Positions 54,664-63,551 of a DNA stretch of 64,000 nt are shown piece after piece. The stretch's first letter is position 1, and each line of letters starts with the position of its first letter. A program made the position numbers and the translations under genes. The notes under the pieces are model-generated. The model was not told where the DNA came from. It saw only the letters and a program-made list of their open reading frames with translations, and ran no database searches. The stretch comes from Lachnospiraceae bacterium (GTDB taxonomy: Bacteria; Bacillota; Clostridia; Lachnospirales; Lachnospiraceae), in NCBI GenBank assembly GCA_016294075.1, contig JAEDCQ010000003.1, forward strand, positions 1-64,000. The letters run 5' to 3'.

Positions 54664-56433
54664 CTATGATAACGGAATCCAAATATTCACTCTTGTACCT
54701 TTATCTATTTCACTTTCTATTTCTACCTTTGCACTTTCACCATAATACATACCAATTCGGGTAATCGCATTTTCCATACCGATATGACGCTTGCTCTCCG
54801 CCTTACCAAAAATACCATTATTGATTTCCCACACCTTATCTTCCGGCATTCCACAGCCATTATCCTCTATCTTAATATAGATAAAATTATCCTTTTGACA
54901 TAATTCCACATTCAATATATGCTTACGGTTTACTCCTTCAAATCCATGTAATATGGCATTTTCAATAAACGGCTGCAACAGCAGCTTATGTATAGGTTTT
55001 TCCATTAATTCAGGTTCAATATTGATATTACACTCAAACGTATTTTTTATCCTGCTCTGCTGTAAAAAAATATATTGCTTTAACCATTCTACTTCTTCAC
55101 GAATCTTTACCACACCATTACTGTTAGTAATTCCATAGCGCAAAATACTTGCCAGTGCAGTAATATTATTACTAATATCATATTCGTCTTTATCAATCGC
55201 CATCCAATTTATAGTGTCCAACGTATTATATAAAAAATGAGGATTAATCTGTGCTTCTAATGCTTTAATTTCCGCATTCTTTTGTTTTTCGGTTGATACC
55301 TTTAATTTATCCATGGTGGAATTAAACTCTTCTGCGATAATATCAATCTCTGTAGGTCTCCTTTTATCCGGTTCTACTTTTGCATCCAGATTTCCTTTCC
55401 CTGCAATTCTCATTGTCTTAACTACTTTTTTAATAGAATTGGTCATTCCTCTAATCTGACTAATGATTAAAACCAGAACAATCACCAATGACGCTACTGT
55501 AACTACTACCAAAAGCTTTTGCTGTTTATGTAAATTAAGGACCAATTCTTCCTGATTCGTTACTCTTACCACCATCCATCCGATTTCTTCATCATATATC
55601 GTATATACCGATAATTCTCCATTCCCTAAAATTCCGGATTCTTTCACCATATTTTTACAAGCCGATTTTTTCTCTTTTTCTGTAGCATATTCTGAATAAA
55701 GCGGTTTTCCGATTCTATCTTCGTCAAAACAAGATACAATATAACCCTTTCCATCTACAATAAAATTGACTCCTCCTTCTGTAGTGGAAGAGCAAATCTC
55801 TTTCAGCAGACTTTCATCAATACTTACCATAACAATTCCACATTGCTTCTTTACATCTCTATAATCAATGATGCGGTGTCCGATGTGAAATAAATAGCAG
55901 GAGTTACTTCCAACACCCACTTCTTCACCAGTTGTCAGCAAATGCGTTTTATTGTCACTACTGATTTTACGGTACAATTCCTCTTGTGAATAAGGAATAC
56001 TTTCCATCCAGGATAAGTTCGTAGTAGACGCGGTTAATTGATCATAAAATATTAACTCCCCGCTGTCAGTAATAATAGAAATAGATTTTACATGATCTTT
56101 TGTATAAAAAAGCCCTCGTAAAGTTTTTCGCAATAATTTCCTGTTATTTGCAATATCCTCTCCTGCATTAATCTTATCCACAAGTTCTACAATGTAATCA
56201 TCTGTATATACCTGAAATAAAATGTCCGTATACGAATCCAACCACACGTCCAACGTAACCTTAGTTTGTTGAAGATTAGCACGTATCATACTTTCTACAT
56301 TCTCACGTACTAATTCTGAAGTATTGTAATAAGAAATAATATTTACTAACAAGATCGGAATAATAGACGTCACAATAAATGTAGTTACCAGCCTTGTTTT
56401 CATGCTTTTTCGATCAAAAGATTTTCTTTCCAT
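54664..56433 (-). CDS. Sensor histidine kinase (YesM-like, LytS/His_kinase family)
   Basis: This 589-residue kinase has two membrane helices (about 14-34 and 295-315) around a Cache-type sensor of about 250 residues. A HAMP domain follows, then the phospho-acceptor region LEAQINPHFLYNTLDTINWM near residue 395 and a HATPase domain (ENAILHGFEG, EDNGCGMPEDK). AAAGGGGTG precedes the ATG. With the AraC-type regulator it forms a pair like YesM/YesN that usually controls adjacent sugar ABC operons. Confidence 0.94.
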   Translation of the reverse strand: MERKSFDRKSMKTRLVTTFIVTSIIPILLVNIISYYNTSELVRENVESMIRANLQQTKVTLDVWLDSYTDILFQVYTDDYIVELVDKINAGEDIANNRKLLRKTLRGLFYTKDHVKSISIITDSGELIFYDQLTASTTNLSWMESIPYSQEELYRKISSDNKTHLLTTGEEVGVGSNSCYLFHIGHRIIDYRDVKKQCGIVMVSIDESLLKEICSSTTEGGVNFIVDGKGYIVSCFDEDRIGKPLYSEYATEKEKKSACKNMVKESGILGNGELSVYTIYDEEIGWMVVRVTNQEELVLNLHKQQKLLVVVTVASLVIVLVLIISQIRGMTNSIKKVVKTMRIAGKGNLDAKVEPDKRRPTEIDIIAEEFNSTMDKLKVSTEKQKNAEIKALEAQINPHFLYNTLDTINWMAIDKDEYDISNNITALASILRYGITNSNGVVKIREEVEWLKQYIFLQQSRIKNTFECNINIEPELMEKPIHKLLLQPFIENAILHGFEGVNRKHILNVELCQKDNFIYIKIEDNGCGMPEDKVWEINNGIFGKAESKRHIGMENAITRIGMYYGESAKVEIESEIDKGTRVNIWIPLS

Positions 56434-56542
56434 AAGACACCCCTTTTCATTATAGCGTTCCTTACAAGTAATAAAATAGAAGAAATGTGAAAAAGGGTGA
56501 ATTTTCTAAGATTGCATAAAAATAACCTTAGATTTTTCTACC

Positions 56543-56583
56543 AAAAAAGGATGCATGACAGAGTTTGATGTCATACATCCTTT
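56543..56583 (-). terminator. Terminator of trmL
   Basis: On the minus strand AAAGGATG-ATGACA pairs with TGTCAT-CATCCTTT (one mismatch) around TCAAACTC and is followed by TTTTTGG. It starts a few bases after the trmL stop codon. Confidence 0.88.
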
Positions 56584-56587
56584 CTAT

Positions 56588-57082
56588 TTATTCCTTCCAT
56601 TGCAGTCTGTGAAGTTCACCTTCCATCTTCATGCTGGAAAAATCGTTCTGTTTTAATGCTTCATAAAGCATAATCGCCACCGAATTCGATAAATTCAACG
56701 AGCGAATCTCGTCTAACATCGGAATGCGGACGCAGGTATCTTCGTAATCCACAAGGATTTCCTCCGGAATGCCTGCGCTTTCCTTTCCGAACATAATATA
56801 GTCATCCGGTCCATAAGCAACCTCAGTATAAACTTGCTTCGCTTTCGTTGTTGCCATCCAGATTTTTGCGTTTGGATTCTTATTTAAAAAATCTTCAAAA
56901 TTAATATATCGTCTGACATCTAATTTATCCCAATAATCCATTCCCGCCCGTTTTAAATCCTTTTCATTCAAACGAAAACCAAGCGGCTCAATTAAATGCA
57001 GAGTGGAGCCTGTGGCAACACAGGTCCTGCCTATATTTCCCGTATTTGCCGGAATTTCCGGCTGATGAAGTACTATGTTCAT
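56588..57082 (-). CDS. trmL: tRNA (cytidine/uridine-34 2'-O)-methyltransferase TrmL
   Basis: This 164-residue SPOUT methyltransferase begins MNIVLHQPEIPANTGNIGRT and has LHLIEPLGFRLNEKDLKRAG, IMFGKESAGIPEEIL and IPMLDEIRSLNLSNSVAI, all TrmL hallmarks. It 2'-O-methylates position 34 of leucine tRNAs. Its size is normal for the family. It stands between the aminotransferase gene and the sugar-system kinase with a terminator after it. Confidence 0.95.
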   Translation of the reverse strand: MNIVLHQPEIPANTGNIGRTCVATGSTLHLIEPLGFRLNEKDLKRAGMDYWDKLDVRRYINFEDFLNKNPNAKIWMATTKAKQVYTEVAYGPDDYIMFGKESAGIPEEILVDYEDTCVRIPMLDEIRSLNLSNSVAIMLYEALKQNDFSSMKMEGELHRLQWKE

Positions 57083-57104
57083 GTCTTAATCTCCATATTT
57101 TTAA

Positions 57105-57136
57105 TATGGCTGATACAGCAATGCCATATCAGCCAT
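57105..57136 (-). terminator. Hairpin after the aminotransferase gene
   Basis: ATGGCTGATA (57105-57114) and TATCAGCCAT (57127-57136) pair around 12 bases. The following TATTAAAAATA has a weak T-run, so it may only slow or partly stop transcription into trmL. Confidence 0.5.
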
Positions 57137-57141
57137 TCCAA

Positions 57142-58317
57142 CTATTTCTTTTGTTCTGCTCGTAATCTTTCCACAAATTCAGCTAATCTTCCGATTGCCA
57201 CTTTAAGATTCTCAAGGCTGTACGCATAGGAAATTCTTAAAAAGCCCTCTCCGCAATCGCCGAATGCTGTTCCCGGAACAACCGCAACCTTTTCCTCTTC
57301 TAAGAAACGGGTTGCAAATTCTTCACTTGTCATACCAAACTCTTTAATACAAGGAAATACATAAAACGCACCAAACGGTTCAAAGCACGGTAAGTTCATT
57401 TCTTTAAATGCATGCATCAGATAACGTCTTCTTTGATTATAAGACTCACACATCATTGTAACATCTTCATCGCCATTACGAAGTGCCTCTACTGCTGCAT
57501 ATTGGCTGGTAGTCGGTGCACACATAATTGCAAACTGATGAATCTTCGTCATCTGCTCAATAATATTTTCGGGACCGCATGCATAACCAAGTCTCCAGCC
57601 TGTCATTGCAAAAGCTTTTGAGAACCCGTTTATTAATATGGTTCTTTCCTGCATTCCGGGCAGTGAAGCAATTGTCACATGCTTATCCTTATATGTAAGC
57701 TCCGAATAAATCTCATCCGATATCACCAGCAAGTCATGTTCTAAAATAACCTCTGCAATTGCTTCCAAATCCTTTTTTTCCATAATAGCACCCGTAGGAT
57801 TATTAGGAAAAGGCAGTATTAAAATCTTCGTTTTATCCGTAATGGCATCCCTAAGCTCCTGTGCTGTTAAACGAAATTCGTTCTCAGCCTTCAGATTAAT
57901 AATAACAGGTGTTGCTCCCGCTAAAATTGCACATGGCTCATAAGAGACATAACTCGGCTGCGGAATTAAAACCTCGTCTCCCGGATTCACCATTGCACGA
58001 AGAGCCATATCAATTGCTTCTGAACCACCGACTGTTATCAGTGTCTCTTTTGCGGCATTGTAAGAAACCCCGTATTTTCTGTCTAAATACACGCATATCT
58101 CTTTTCTAAGCTCCATAAGACCGGCGTTAGAGGTATAGAAGGTACGCCCCTTTTCAAGAGAATATATACCCTCATCACGAATATGCCACGGTGTGTCAAA
58201 ATCCGGTTCTCCCACACCCAGAGAAATTGCATCCTTCATTTCATTGACCACATCAAAAAACTTACGAATACCGGATGGCTTTATTTCAACAACTTTATCT
58301 GCTAACGGATTTCTCAT
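57142..58317 (-). CDS. PLP-dependent class I/II aminotransferase
   Basis: This 391-residue enzyme has the fold type I pattern: GVGEPDFDTPWHIR near residue 36, PFPNNPTGAIM near 170, the PLP lysine in LINGFSKAFAMTGWRLGYA near 233 and the FLRISYAYSLENL end with the substrate arginine. The family covers aspartate, aromatic and N-succinyldiaminopimelate aminotransferases. No exact substrate is clear; the PatA/AraT group is closest. It overlaps the Lrp/AsnC gene by ATGA, which suggests shared control. Confidence 0.92.
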   Translation of the reverse strand: MRNPLADKVVEIKPSGIRKFFDVVNEMKDAISLGVGEPDFDTPWHIRDEGIYSLEKGRTFYTSNAGLMELRKEICVYLDRKYGVSYNAAKETLITVGGSEAIDMALRAMVNPGDEVLIPQPSYVSYEPCAILAGATPVIINLKAENEFRLTAQELRDAITDKTKILILPFPNNPTGAIMEKKDLEAIAEVILEHDLLVISDEIYSELTYKDKHVTIASLPGMQERTILINGFSKAFAMTGWRLGYACGPENIIEQMTKIHQFAIMCAPTTSQYAAVEALRNGDEDVTMMCESYNQRRRYLMHAFKEMNLPCFEPFGAFYVFPCIKEFGMTSEEFATRFLEEEKVAVVPGTAFGDCGEGFLRISYAYSLENLKVAIGRLAEFVERLRAEQKK

Positions 58318-58796
58318 GGCATTACCTTCTCTCTTGTATCAACGTACTTCTGTGTCAGAATTGTACCGTGGTCTTTGTACTTTTTCAGAATAAAATGAGT
58401 TGCTGTACTTAACACGCTGTCTAGGGTAGAGAGTTTGTCAGAAACAAAAGCAGAAATTTCTTTTAATGATTTACCCTCTAAGGAAACTAATAAATCATAT
58501 CCGCCTGAAATCAGATATACTGCATGAACCTCAGGATATTTATATATCCGCTCCGCAATATTATCAAATCCCTGTCCTCTCTGAGGGGTTACGCGAACCT
58601 CAATTAATGCGGAAACCTTCTCAATTGATGTTTTTTCCCAATCAATCAAAGTATGATAACCGCAGATAACTCCTTCCTCTTCCATTCTTTTTATTTCGTT
58701 TGCAACTTCGATTTCTTCACAGCCCAGAAGAATTGCCAGCTCCTTTATATCGATACGGCTGTTTTTTTCAATTACCTGTAATATTTTCTCTCTCAT
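58314..58796 (-). CDS. Lrp/AsnC-family transcriptional regulator
   Basis: This 160-residue protein has a winged helix-turn-helix (RIDIKELAILLGCEEIEVANEIKRMEEE is split over residues 14-45) and a RAM/AsnC ligand domain (about 75-150, YKYPEVHAVYLISGGYDLLV). It stands directly upstream of the aminotransferase gene and overlaps it by 4 bases, so it probably senses the amino acid handled by that enzyme and controls the pair. Confidence 0.92.
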   Translation of the reverse strand: MREKILQVIEKNSRIDIKELAILLGCEEIEVANEIKRMEEEGVICGYHTLIDWEKTSIEKVSALIEVRVTPQRGQGFDNIAERIYKYPEVHAVYLISGGYDLLVSLEGKSLKEISAFVSDKLSTLDSVLSTATHFILKKYKDHGTILTQKYVDTREKVMP

Positions 58797-58825
58797 AATA
58801 TAATCCTTTCCGTTTAGATTCTTTT

Positions 58826-59779
58826 TTACCTCGGTGGCTCTAAAAAACGCTTTTCTTCATCATTTATAACCACCCTGTCATTTCCCTCTGTAATCACACC
58901 GATTACAGCAGCAGGAATCCCTTCTTCAGATAACGCTTCTATTAATCTGCCTGCCTCATTTGTTACAATCAACAAAGCACCGTCAGAGCGTATTTCATAA
59001 GGATTGTAACCGAAAAACTCACAAATTTCTACAGTTTCCTGCTTAATAGGTATTTTTTTCAGATTAACCTGCAGTCCAACACCAGCCCGTTCGCCCAGTT
59101 CCCAAAGAGCCCCAAATATCCCGGCTCCGGCAACATCATGCATCATGCTGATGCCGGACTTACCGGCGGTGGCGGCCTCCGGAAGCACAGAATAATATTG
59201 CTCCAGGTCTTGTGCCTCCTTGATAAAAAACAACGGATAGCGAGTTAACAGTTCTTCTTCCTTTTCCTTCGCCAAATACGCTGTTTCACTAATACCAATC
59301 CATTTCGTCATGACAATTTCCTGACCCGGCTCAACAGCAGATTTCACAAATTCATTCTCTGCATATCCAAGTGCCGTTGCGGAAACTATCGGTGCCTGAA
59401 TATCCGGTATTACTTCGGTATGTCCGCCACTGATTGTTATATGATTAGTCGCGGCGGTCTCTGCTGCAGCTTCCATCATCCGTTTCAATGCTATCTCACG
59501 ATAACGTTCCGGCAACATAATATGTAACTGCACTGCATACGGAACTGCATTCCCTGCCGCAAGATTATTCACTGCACGTAAAATAGCATGCGCTGCTGCC
59601 AGGTTGTTCTTCTGACCCCAAACAGAGGCAGTGGAAACAGCCGTCATTTTATCTGCTTTATTAAAAAGGGCGCAATCTGCCCCTACGGCTGCGCCCTTTT
59701 GCACACATTCATTATTTGGTTTTATATACTTTAGAACGGAACGCTTTAAAATCGATTCCGATACCTTTCCTATTTTCAT
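58826..59779 (-). CDS. AIR synthase-related protein (HypE/SelD/PurM fold)
   Basis: This 317-residue protein has the PurM-like two-domain fold: an N-terminal ATP-binding half with VGADCALF and TISGGHTEVIPD, and a C-terminal half with GKSGISMMHDVAGAGIFGALWEL. HypE makes the cyanide ligand of NiFe hydrogenases, but the C-terminal cysteine of HypE is absent (the end reads LEPPR). No hyp genes are near, so HypE function is unlikely. The ATG at 59779 follows AAAGGG by 9 bases; a TTG at 59785 is less likely. Confidence 0.82.
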   Translation of the reverse strand: MKIGKVSESILKRSVLKYIKPNNECVQKGAAVGADCALFNKADKMTAVSTASVWGQKNNLAAAHAILRAVNNLAAGNAVPYAVQLHIMLPERYREIALKRMMEAAAETAATNHITISGGHTEVIPDIQAPIVSATALGYAENEFVKSAVEPGQEIVMTKWIGISETAYLAKEKEEELLTRYPLFFIKEAQDLEQYYSVLPEAATAGKSGISMMHDVAGAGIFGALWELGERAGVGLQVNLKKIPIKQETVEICEFFGYNPYEIRSDGALLIVTNEAGRLIEALSEEGIPAAVIGVITEGNDRVVINDEEKRFLEPPR

Positions 59780-59813
59780 AACCAAATGCCCTTTTTTTGT
59801 GTGTATCTTTCAT

Positions 59814-61304
59814 TTAAATATCCGGAACAACCCCCGCATCCGGTGCCGGCGGTTCGTTAACCGGTGCAGATAATGCTCCCGCAATCGCACATACATGATC
59901 AATGCTACCTGTTGCGATTGCTGCCTGTATCTGATTATAAGCCTCCGGATTACCGGTTGCAACACCTACCGTTACGGTACGCGGCACCATTTTATAGGTG
60001 CTCTTATTGACTACCTCCCGATGTGTCTCTACTCCGTTTTCATATACAACCTTAATTAGTCTTGATTTATAGCCGACATGTGCTGACTGTATTTTTGTAT
60101 ATCCGATTGGTTGCGAAGCATCCTGAATAATATTTTCAGAAGAAGGCTGGAGTGTCTCCAATACCTCACTGATAAAATCAACGGAATGTCCTGCACTTCT
60201 TGTTTCCACACCGTAGATATTAAAGGTAATCTGTTTGTCAGGTGTTGTAATTCCTTCTATATAAATCGGATAATCTGTATTATTTGTAAAGCAAAAATCT
60301 TTTCCTGCAGACTCTGCAATTGCAGCATCGGCAGACAGCGGAACATATGCGACACTCATAGAATGATTGCTACGCTGGGAAACCTCCAGCTCTGCACGTA
60401 ACACCGCATTGTATAAGGTAGTTGATACCTGGCAGATGCCGCCGCCCAGACTGTCTACTACCAGTCCGTTCAAATAAGAACCGGCCATATGATATCCGTT
60501 TGCCTCCGAAAAAGGAGTTACCACATCCAGCATGGAGAATGTATCTCCGGGGTAAAGTGTAATTCCGTTAATCAGACGGGCTCCGTTTTCCACATTTGCC
60601 ACTCTGGAAGAAGAGGAAGTTGTATAATGGGTTGTGTAAGAGCCTAAAACATCCTTTACCTTCTGAAGTTCCGCCATTGTCCCTCTGGGCTCTTCTATTA
60701 ATATAGGTAACCGAAGAAGTGTCTCACTGCCATCCCATTCATTTAACACAAAATCATGCAACTGCTGTCCTGCGGCTTCTGTATCAATGTGCAGCCCTTG
60801 TTTTCCCTCCGTAACGGAAAAAGCCCCATTGCTTCTTTGCAGGGATAAATCTACTGCTTCCTGATTAAAGACAACACATTCCGTATCAATGAAGTCATTT
60901 ATGAGCTTCCTGTCAAGAGAATACGCTGTATTCAGTACATAATTTTCTCTTTCTAAGTCTTTTTTTATTTTATATCTTTCGATTATATTGCCGACCTTCC
61001 CGACATTGGCCGCTTCCTGTACAATCTCCTGATTTGTCCATTTCATACCAAGCTGCGCAGGTGTTACTACAACTTCATTATCATTTACGCATTGCACGGT
61101 AATCGGAGTTTCCATCTTTTCCGCAATCATCTGATTAATGATAATTTTGGCTTCGGATGCCGTCATTCCCGAAACATCTATGTTATCAATATAGACACCG
61201 CTTAAAATGGTATCATTTCCTTTTGCCTGCACCGACATTCCCATACAGGCAATCTGAAAACAAATTGAAACACCTAAAATAACCTTAATAAATTTTTTCA
61301 TCAT
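59814..61304 (-). CDS. Exported VanW-family protein
   Basis: This 496-residue protein has a signal peptide (about 1-27), a repeat of PG-binding-4-like domains (about 35-205; SGVYIDNIDVSGMTASEAK), and a VanW domain (about 215-400, TLYPGDTFSMLDVVTPFSEANG and GGGICQVSTTLYNAVL). VanW occurs in vancomycin-resistance clusters and in wall proteins, but its activity is unknown. No van genes lie near, so a resistance role is not implied. The C-terminal end is proline-rich. Confidence 0.9.
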   Translation of the reverse strand: MMKKFIKVILGVSICFQIACMGMSVQAKGNDTILSGVYIDNIDVSGMTASEAKIIINQMIAEKMETPITVQCVNDNEVVVTPAQLGMKWTNQEIVQEAANVGKVGNIIERYKIKKDLERENYVLNTAYSLDRKLINDFIDTECVVFNQEAVDLSLQRSNGAFSVTEGKQGLHIDTEAAGQQLHDFVLNEWDGSETLLRLPILIEEPRGTMAELQKVKDVLGSYTTHYTTSSSSRVANVENGARLINGITLYPGDTFSMLDVVTPFSEANGYHMAGSYLNGLVVDSLGGGICQVSTTLYNAVLRAELEVSQRSNHSMSVAYVPLSADAAIAESAGKDFCFTNNTDYPIYIEGITTPDKQITFNIYGVETRSAGHSVDFISEVLETLQPSSENIIQDASQPIGYTKIQSAHVGYKSRLIKVVYENGVETHREVVNKSTYKMVPRTVTVGVATGNPEAYNQIQAAIATGSIDHVCAIAGALSAPVNEPPAPDAGVVPDI

Positions 61305-61353
61305 AACACCTATTTCTATTTATAAAAAAATATGCTAAAGTTTATAGTGGCAC

Positions 61354-61461
61354 CTACAGCAAAGCCGCTATAACCGTAGTAAAAACCATAGCAAATACAA
61401 CAACCAGAATGATGATGGAAGATATCATCTTACGAGTCTTTTTATTGTTCATATTAAACAT
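61354..61461 (-). CDS. 35-residue single-pass membrane protein
   Basis: A short frame reads MFNMNNKKTRKMISS followed by a hydrophobic stretch (IIILVVVFAMVFTTVIAALL) and a stop. AAGGTG lies 8 bases before the ATG. The basic start with one helix resembles small membrane proteins such as DUF4044 members, though I cannot confirm the family. It precedes the VanW gene on the same strand by 49 bases and may be co-transcribed. Confidence 0.65.
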   Translation of the reverse strand: MFNMNNKKTRKMISSIIILVVVFAMVFTTVIAALL

Positions 61462-61527
61462 ATTTTTCACCTTACTTTCATACAAAACCAACAAATACAA
61501 GTATCAGCTACTGAAAGGATATTATAT

Positions 61528-62145
61528 ATGAAATTCCCCTTTTTGGCAAGTTTTATCGTCTTTATCTTTGTATTCACTCTCTATAACAGAAGAAATGAAA
61601 AAATCCGTAAAAACCGCGAAAAAGAATATTGGGAGAAAGAACGTCAGTCCAATTCCGTCCGCAGGAAATCATTGGATGATTTGGAATATCTTTCCGTACC
61701 TTTTTTAGACTTTCCGATGGAAACAGCAATAGAAGACGAAATCGTTTCCTCCTGTATCAGCGAATTGGACAGCCTGAGGGATGAAAAAATAGTCAATCTT
61801 ACCGGTTTTACAAACACGGATTTAAAGCTTGCTTACGGAACAGCTAATATTACGCAATTAAGCCAATACGACCAAAACTATACGCTTCTTGTACGGACGC
61901 TCCAAAAATGGGCTTCGCGTTTGTATGAGCTTGGCTATCATGACGATGCACTTACCATTCTGGAATATGCCGTACTAACCAGGACCGATATCAGCGCAAC
62001 CTATTATCTTGCCGCCTCAATTTATCAGGAAAAAGGTCAATATGATAAAATCAGGCATCTTTTATTTGTTGCGGAAACATTACAGTCTGCAATGAAGAAT
62101 ACTATCGTCCGTACTCTGAAAGAATCCTATCCAGATATCGGCTAG
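61528..62145 (+). CDS. Uncharacterised membrane-anchored protein with helical-repeat end
   Basis: This 205-residue protein has one N-terminal membrane helix (about 3-20) followed by a very basic segment (NRRNEKIRKNREKEYWEKERQ split over 21-42). The rest is soluble, with TPR-like helices at about 120-195 (ALTILEYAVLTRTDISATYYLAASIYQ region). I do not recognise a named family. GAAAGGA precedes the ATG. Its last 44 bases overlap the end of the convergent exonuclease gene. Confidence 0.75.
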   Translation: MKFPFLASFIVFIFVFTLYNRRNEKIRKNREKEYWEKERQSNSVRRKSLDDLEYLSVPFLDFPMETAIEDEIVSSCISELDSLRDEKIVNLTGFTNTDLKLAYGTANITQLSQYDQNYTLLVRTLQKWASRLYELGYHDDALTILEYAVLTRTDISATYYLAASIYQEKGQYDKIRHLLFVAETLQSAMKNTIVRTLKESYPDIG

Positions 62146-62842
62146 CTTCGTTTTTTGTCAACCCTTCAATATTATACTCCGGAACTATTTTATGCTTATC
62201 CAATTCCCGATATAACCTTTCTTTTTGGGCCTTTGTTGCAGGCCCCTCCCTTTTTATTTTATAAACTAAGGGATACGGCTGAAAAAGTTTATTTTTGGAT
62301 GCATTGATATCCTCATCATTTCCAAACTGCTCCCACATTTTTTCATACAGCAACGCAGTTGCTCTTGCATCTTCTTCTGCTCTGTGAGCCAGGATAGGAA
62401 TCCGGTAATATTCACAAAGAGCGCGCAGGCTTCTGCTTTCTATTGTCGGCAGAAACGACCTGGCTATCTTAAGCGTATCAATTCCTTTTTTCTCAAAACC
62501 TTTTTCTTTCATCCACTGCGGTGGCATTTGATTTACTACGGCTCTCTTTAAAAAAGCATAATCAAACGATATATGATGTGCCATTAACACATCCTCTCCG
62601 ATAAAAGAAAGAAGCTCTTCACAAATTTCCGAAAAAAACGGTGCTTTTGAAAGCATCTCCGAGGAAATACCCGTCAGCTCGGTAATCCGCTGCGGTACTT
62701 CACGTCCCGGATTTACATAAGTATGAAAGACCTCCGTTTCTTTTCCACTTTGAAAACGGACTGCTGCTATTTCTATAATCCGGTCCTCTTTTGGCAAAAG
62801 ACCGGTTGTTTCCAAATCTATTGATACAAAATCATGAATCAT
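62102..62842 (-). CDS. DnaQ/PolC-type 3'-5' exonuclease
   Basis: This 246-residue protein has the DEDDh fold: Exo I FVSIDLETTGLLPKE near residue 5, Exo II LMAHHISFDYAFLK near 88, and Exo III HRAEEDARATALLYEKM near 150 with the catalytic histidine and aspartate. It trims DNA or RNA 3' ends and may proofread or aid repair. It starts 3 bases after nth stops, suggesting a DNA-repair pair, and its end overlaps the convergent unknown gene by 44 bases. Confidence 0.9.
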   Translation of the reverse strand: MIHDFVSIDLETTGLLPKEDRIIEIAAVRFQSGKETEVFHTYVNPGREVPQRITELTGISSEMLSKAPFFSEICEELLSFIGEDVLMAHHISFDYAFLKRAVVNQMPPQWMKEKGFEKKGIDTLKIARSFLPTIESRSLRALCEYYRIPILAHRAEEDARATALLYEKMWEQFGNDEDINASKNKLFQPYPLVYKIKREGPATKAQKERLYRELDKHKIVPEYNIEGLTKNEASRYLDRILSEYGR

Positions 62843-62845
62843 CTG

Positions 62846-63490
62846 TTATCTCCGTCCTGCTTTTTTATCCGCACTGGGACAGAGTTCCCTTAAAAAACAT
62901 TCCTCGCACTTTGGTGTCGGTGCTTTACAAATTGTTCTTCCGAGACGTATTAAATGAATATTGCAAAGAATCCAATGATTCTTCGGAAGCTTCTTCATCA
63001 AATCGAATTCTATCTTTACCGGATCTGTTTCCTTCGTGAATCCAAGCTTATATGCGATTCTTTTAACATGTGTATCTACAACAATACTTGGTTCATGAAA
63101 AATATTTCCGCGAATTACATTCGCCGTTTTTCGTCCGACGCCCGCAAGAGAAGTAAGTTCCTCAATCGAAGAAGGGACCTCACCGTTATAATCCTCTGCA
63201 AGCATTTTGCAGCACGCAATTATATTTTTTGCCTTATTATGATAAAAGCCGGTGGAATGGATATCCTGTTCCAATTCCTTTAAATCCGCATCTGCAAAGG
63301 CCTGTACCGTAGGATATTTTACAAATAAATCCTTCGTCACTATATTTACTCTGGCATCCGTACACTGCGCACTCAACATTGTCGCAATTAAAAGCTGCCA
63401 TGCATTTTCATGGTGCAGATAGCAGACATAATCCGTTCCATACTCCTTATCCAATGCATCCAAAATTGCTGTTATTTTCTTACTTGCCAT
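62846..63490 (-). CDS. nth: Endonuclease III (DNA glycosylase/AP lyase)
   Basis: This 214-residue HhH-GPD enzyme removes oxidised pyrimidines. The helix-hairpin-helix LTSLAGVGRKTANVI near residue 112 carries the catalytic lysine, and the aspartate is in VVDTHVKRI near 138. The Fe-S loop has four cysteines at C-x6-C-x2-C-x5-C (CKAPTPKCEECFLRELC). The length is normal. The exonuclease gene follows 3 bases later. Confidence 0.97.
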   Translation of the reverse strand: MASKKITAILDALDKEYGTDYVCYLHHENAWQLLIATMLSAQCTDARVNIVTKDLFVKYPTVQAFADADLKELEQDIHSTGFYHNKAKNIIACCKMLAEDYNGEVPSSIEELTSLAGVGRKTANVIRGNIFHEPSIVVDTHVKRIAYKLGFTKETDPVKIEFDLMKKLPKNHWILCNIHLIRLGRTICKAPTPKCEECFLRELCPSADKKAGRR

Positions 63491-63551
63491 AAGTTCTCCT
63501 CTTTCTGATGCTCATTTTGTCGTATCTTTCTCCCTGCTCCATGCAGCCCTT

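Noticed and set aside
59814..61304. VanW as a sign of a vancomycin-resistance cluster
   Set aside because: No vanH, vanA, vanX, vanR or vanS genes are near, and VanW domains are common in ordinary wall proteins of Firmicutes.
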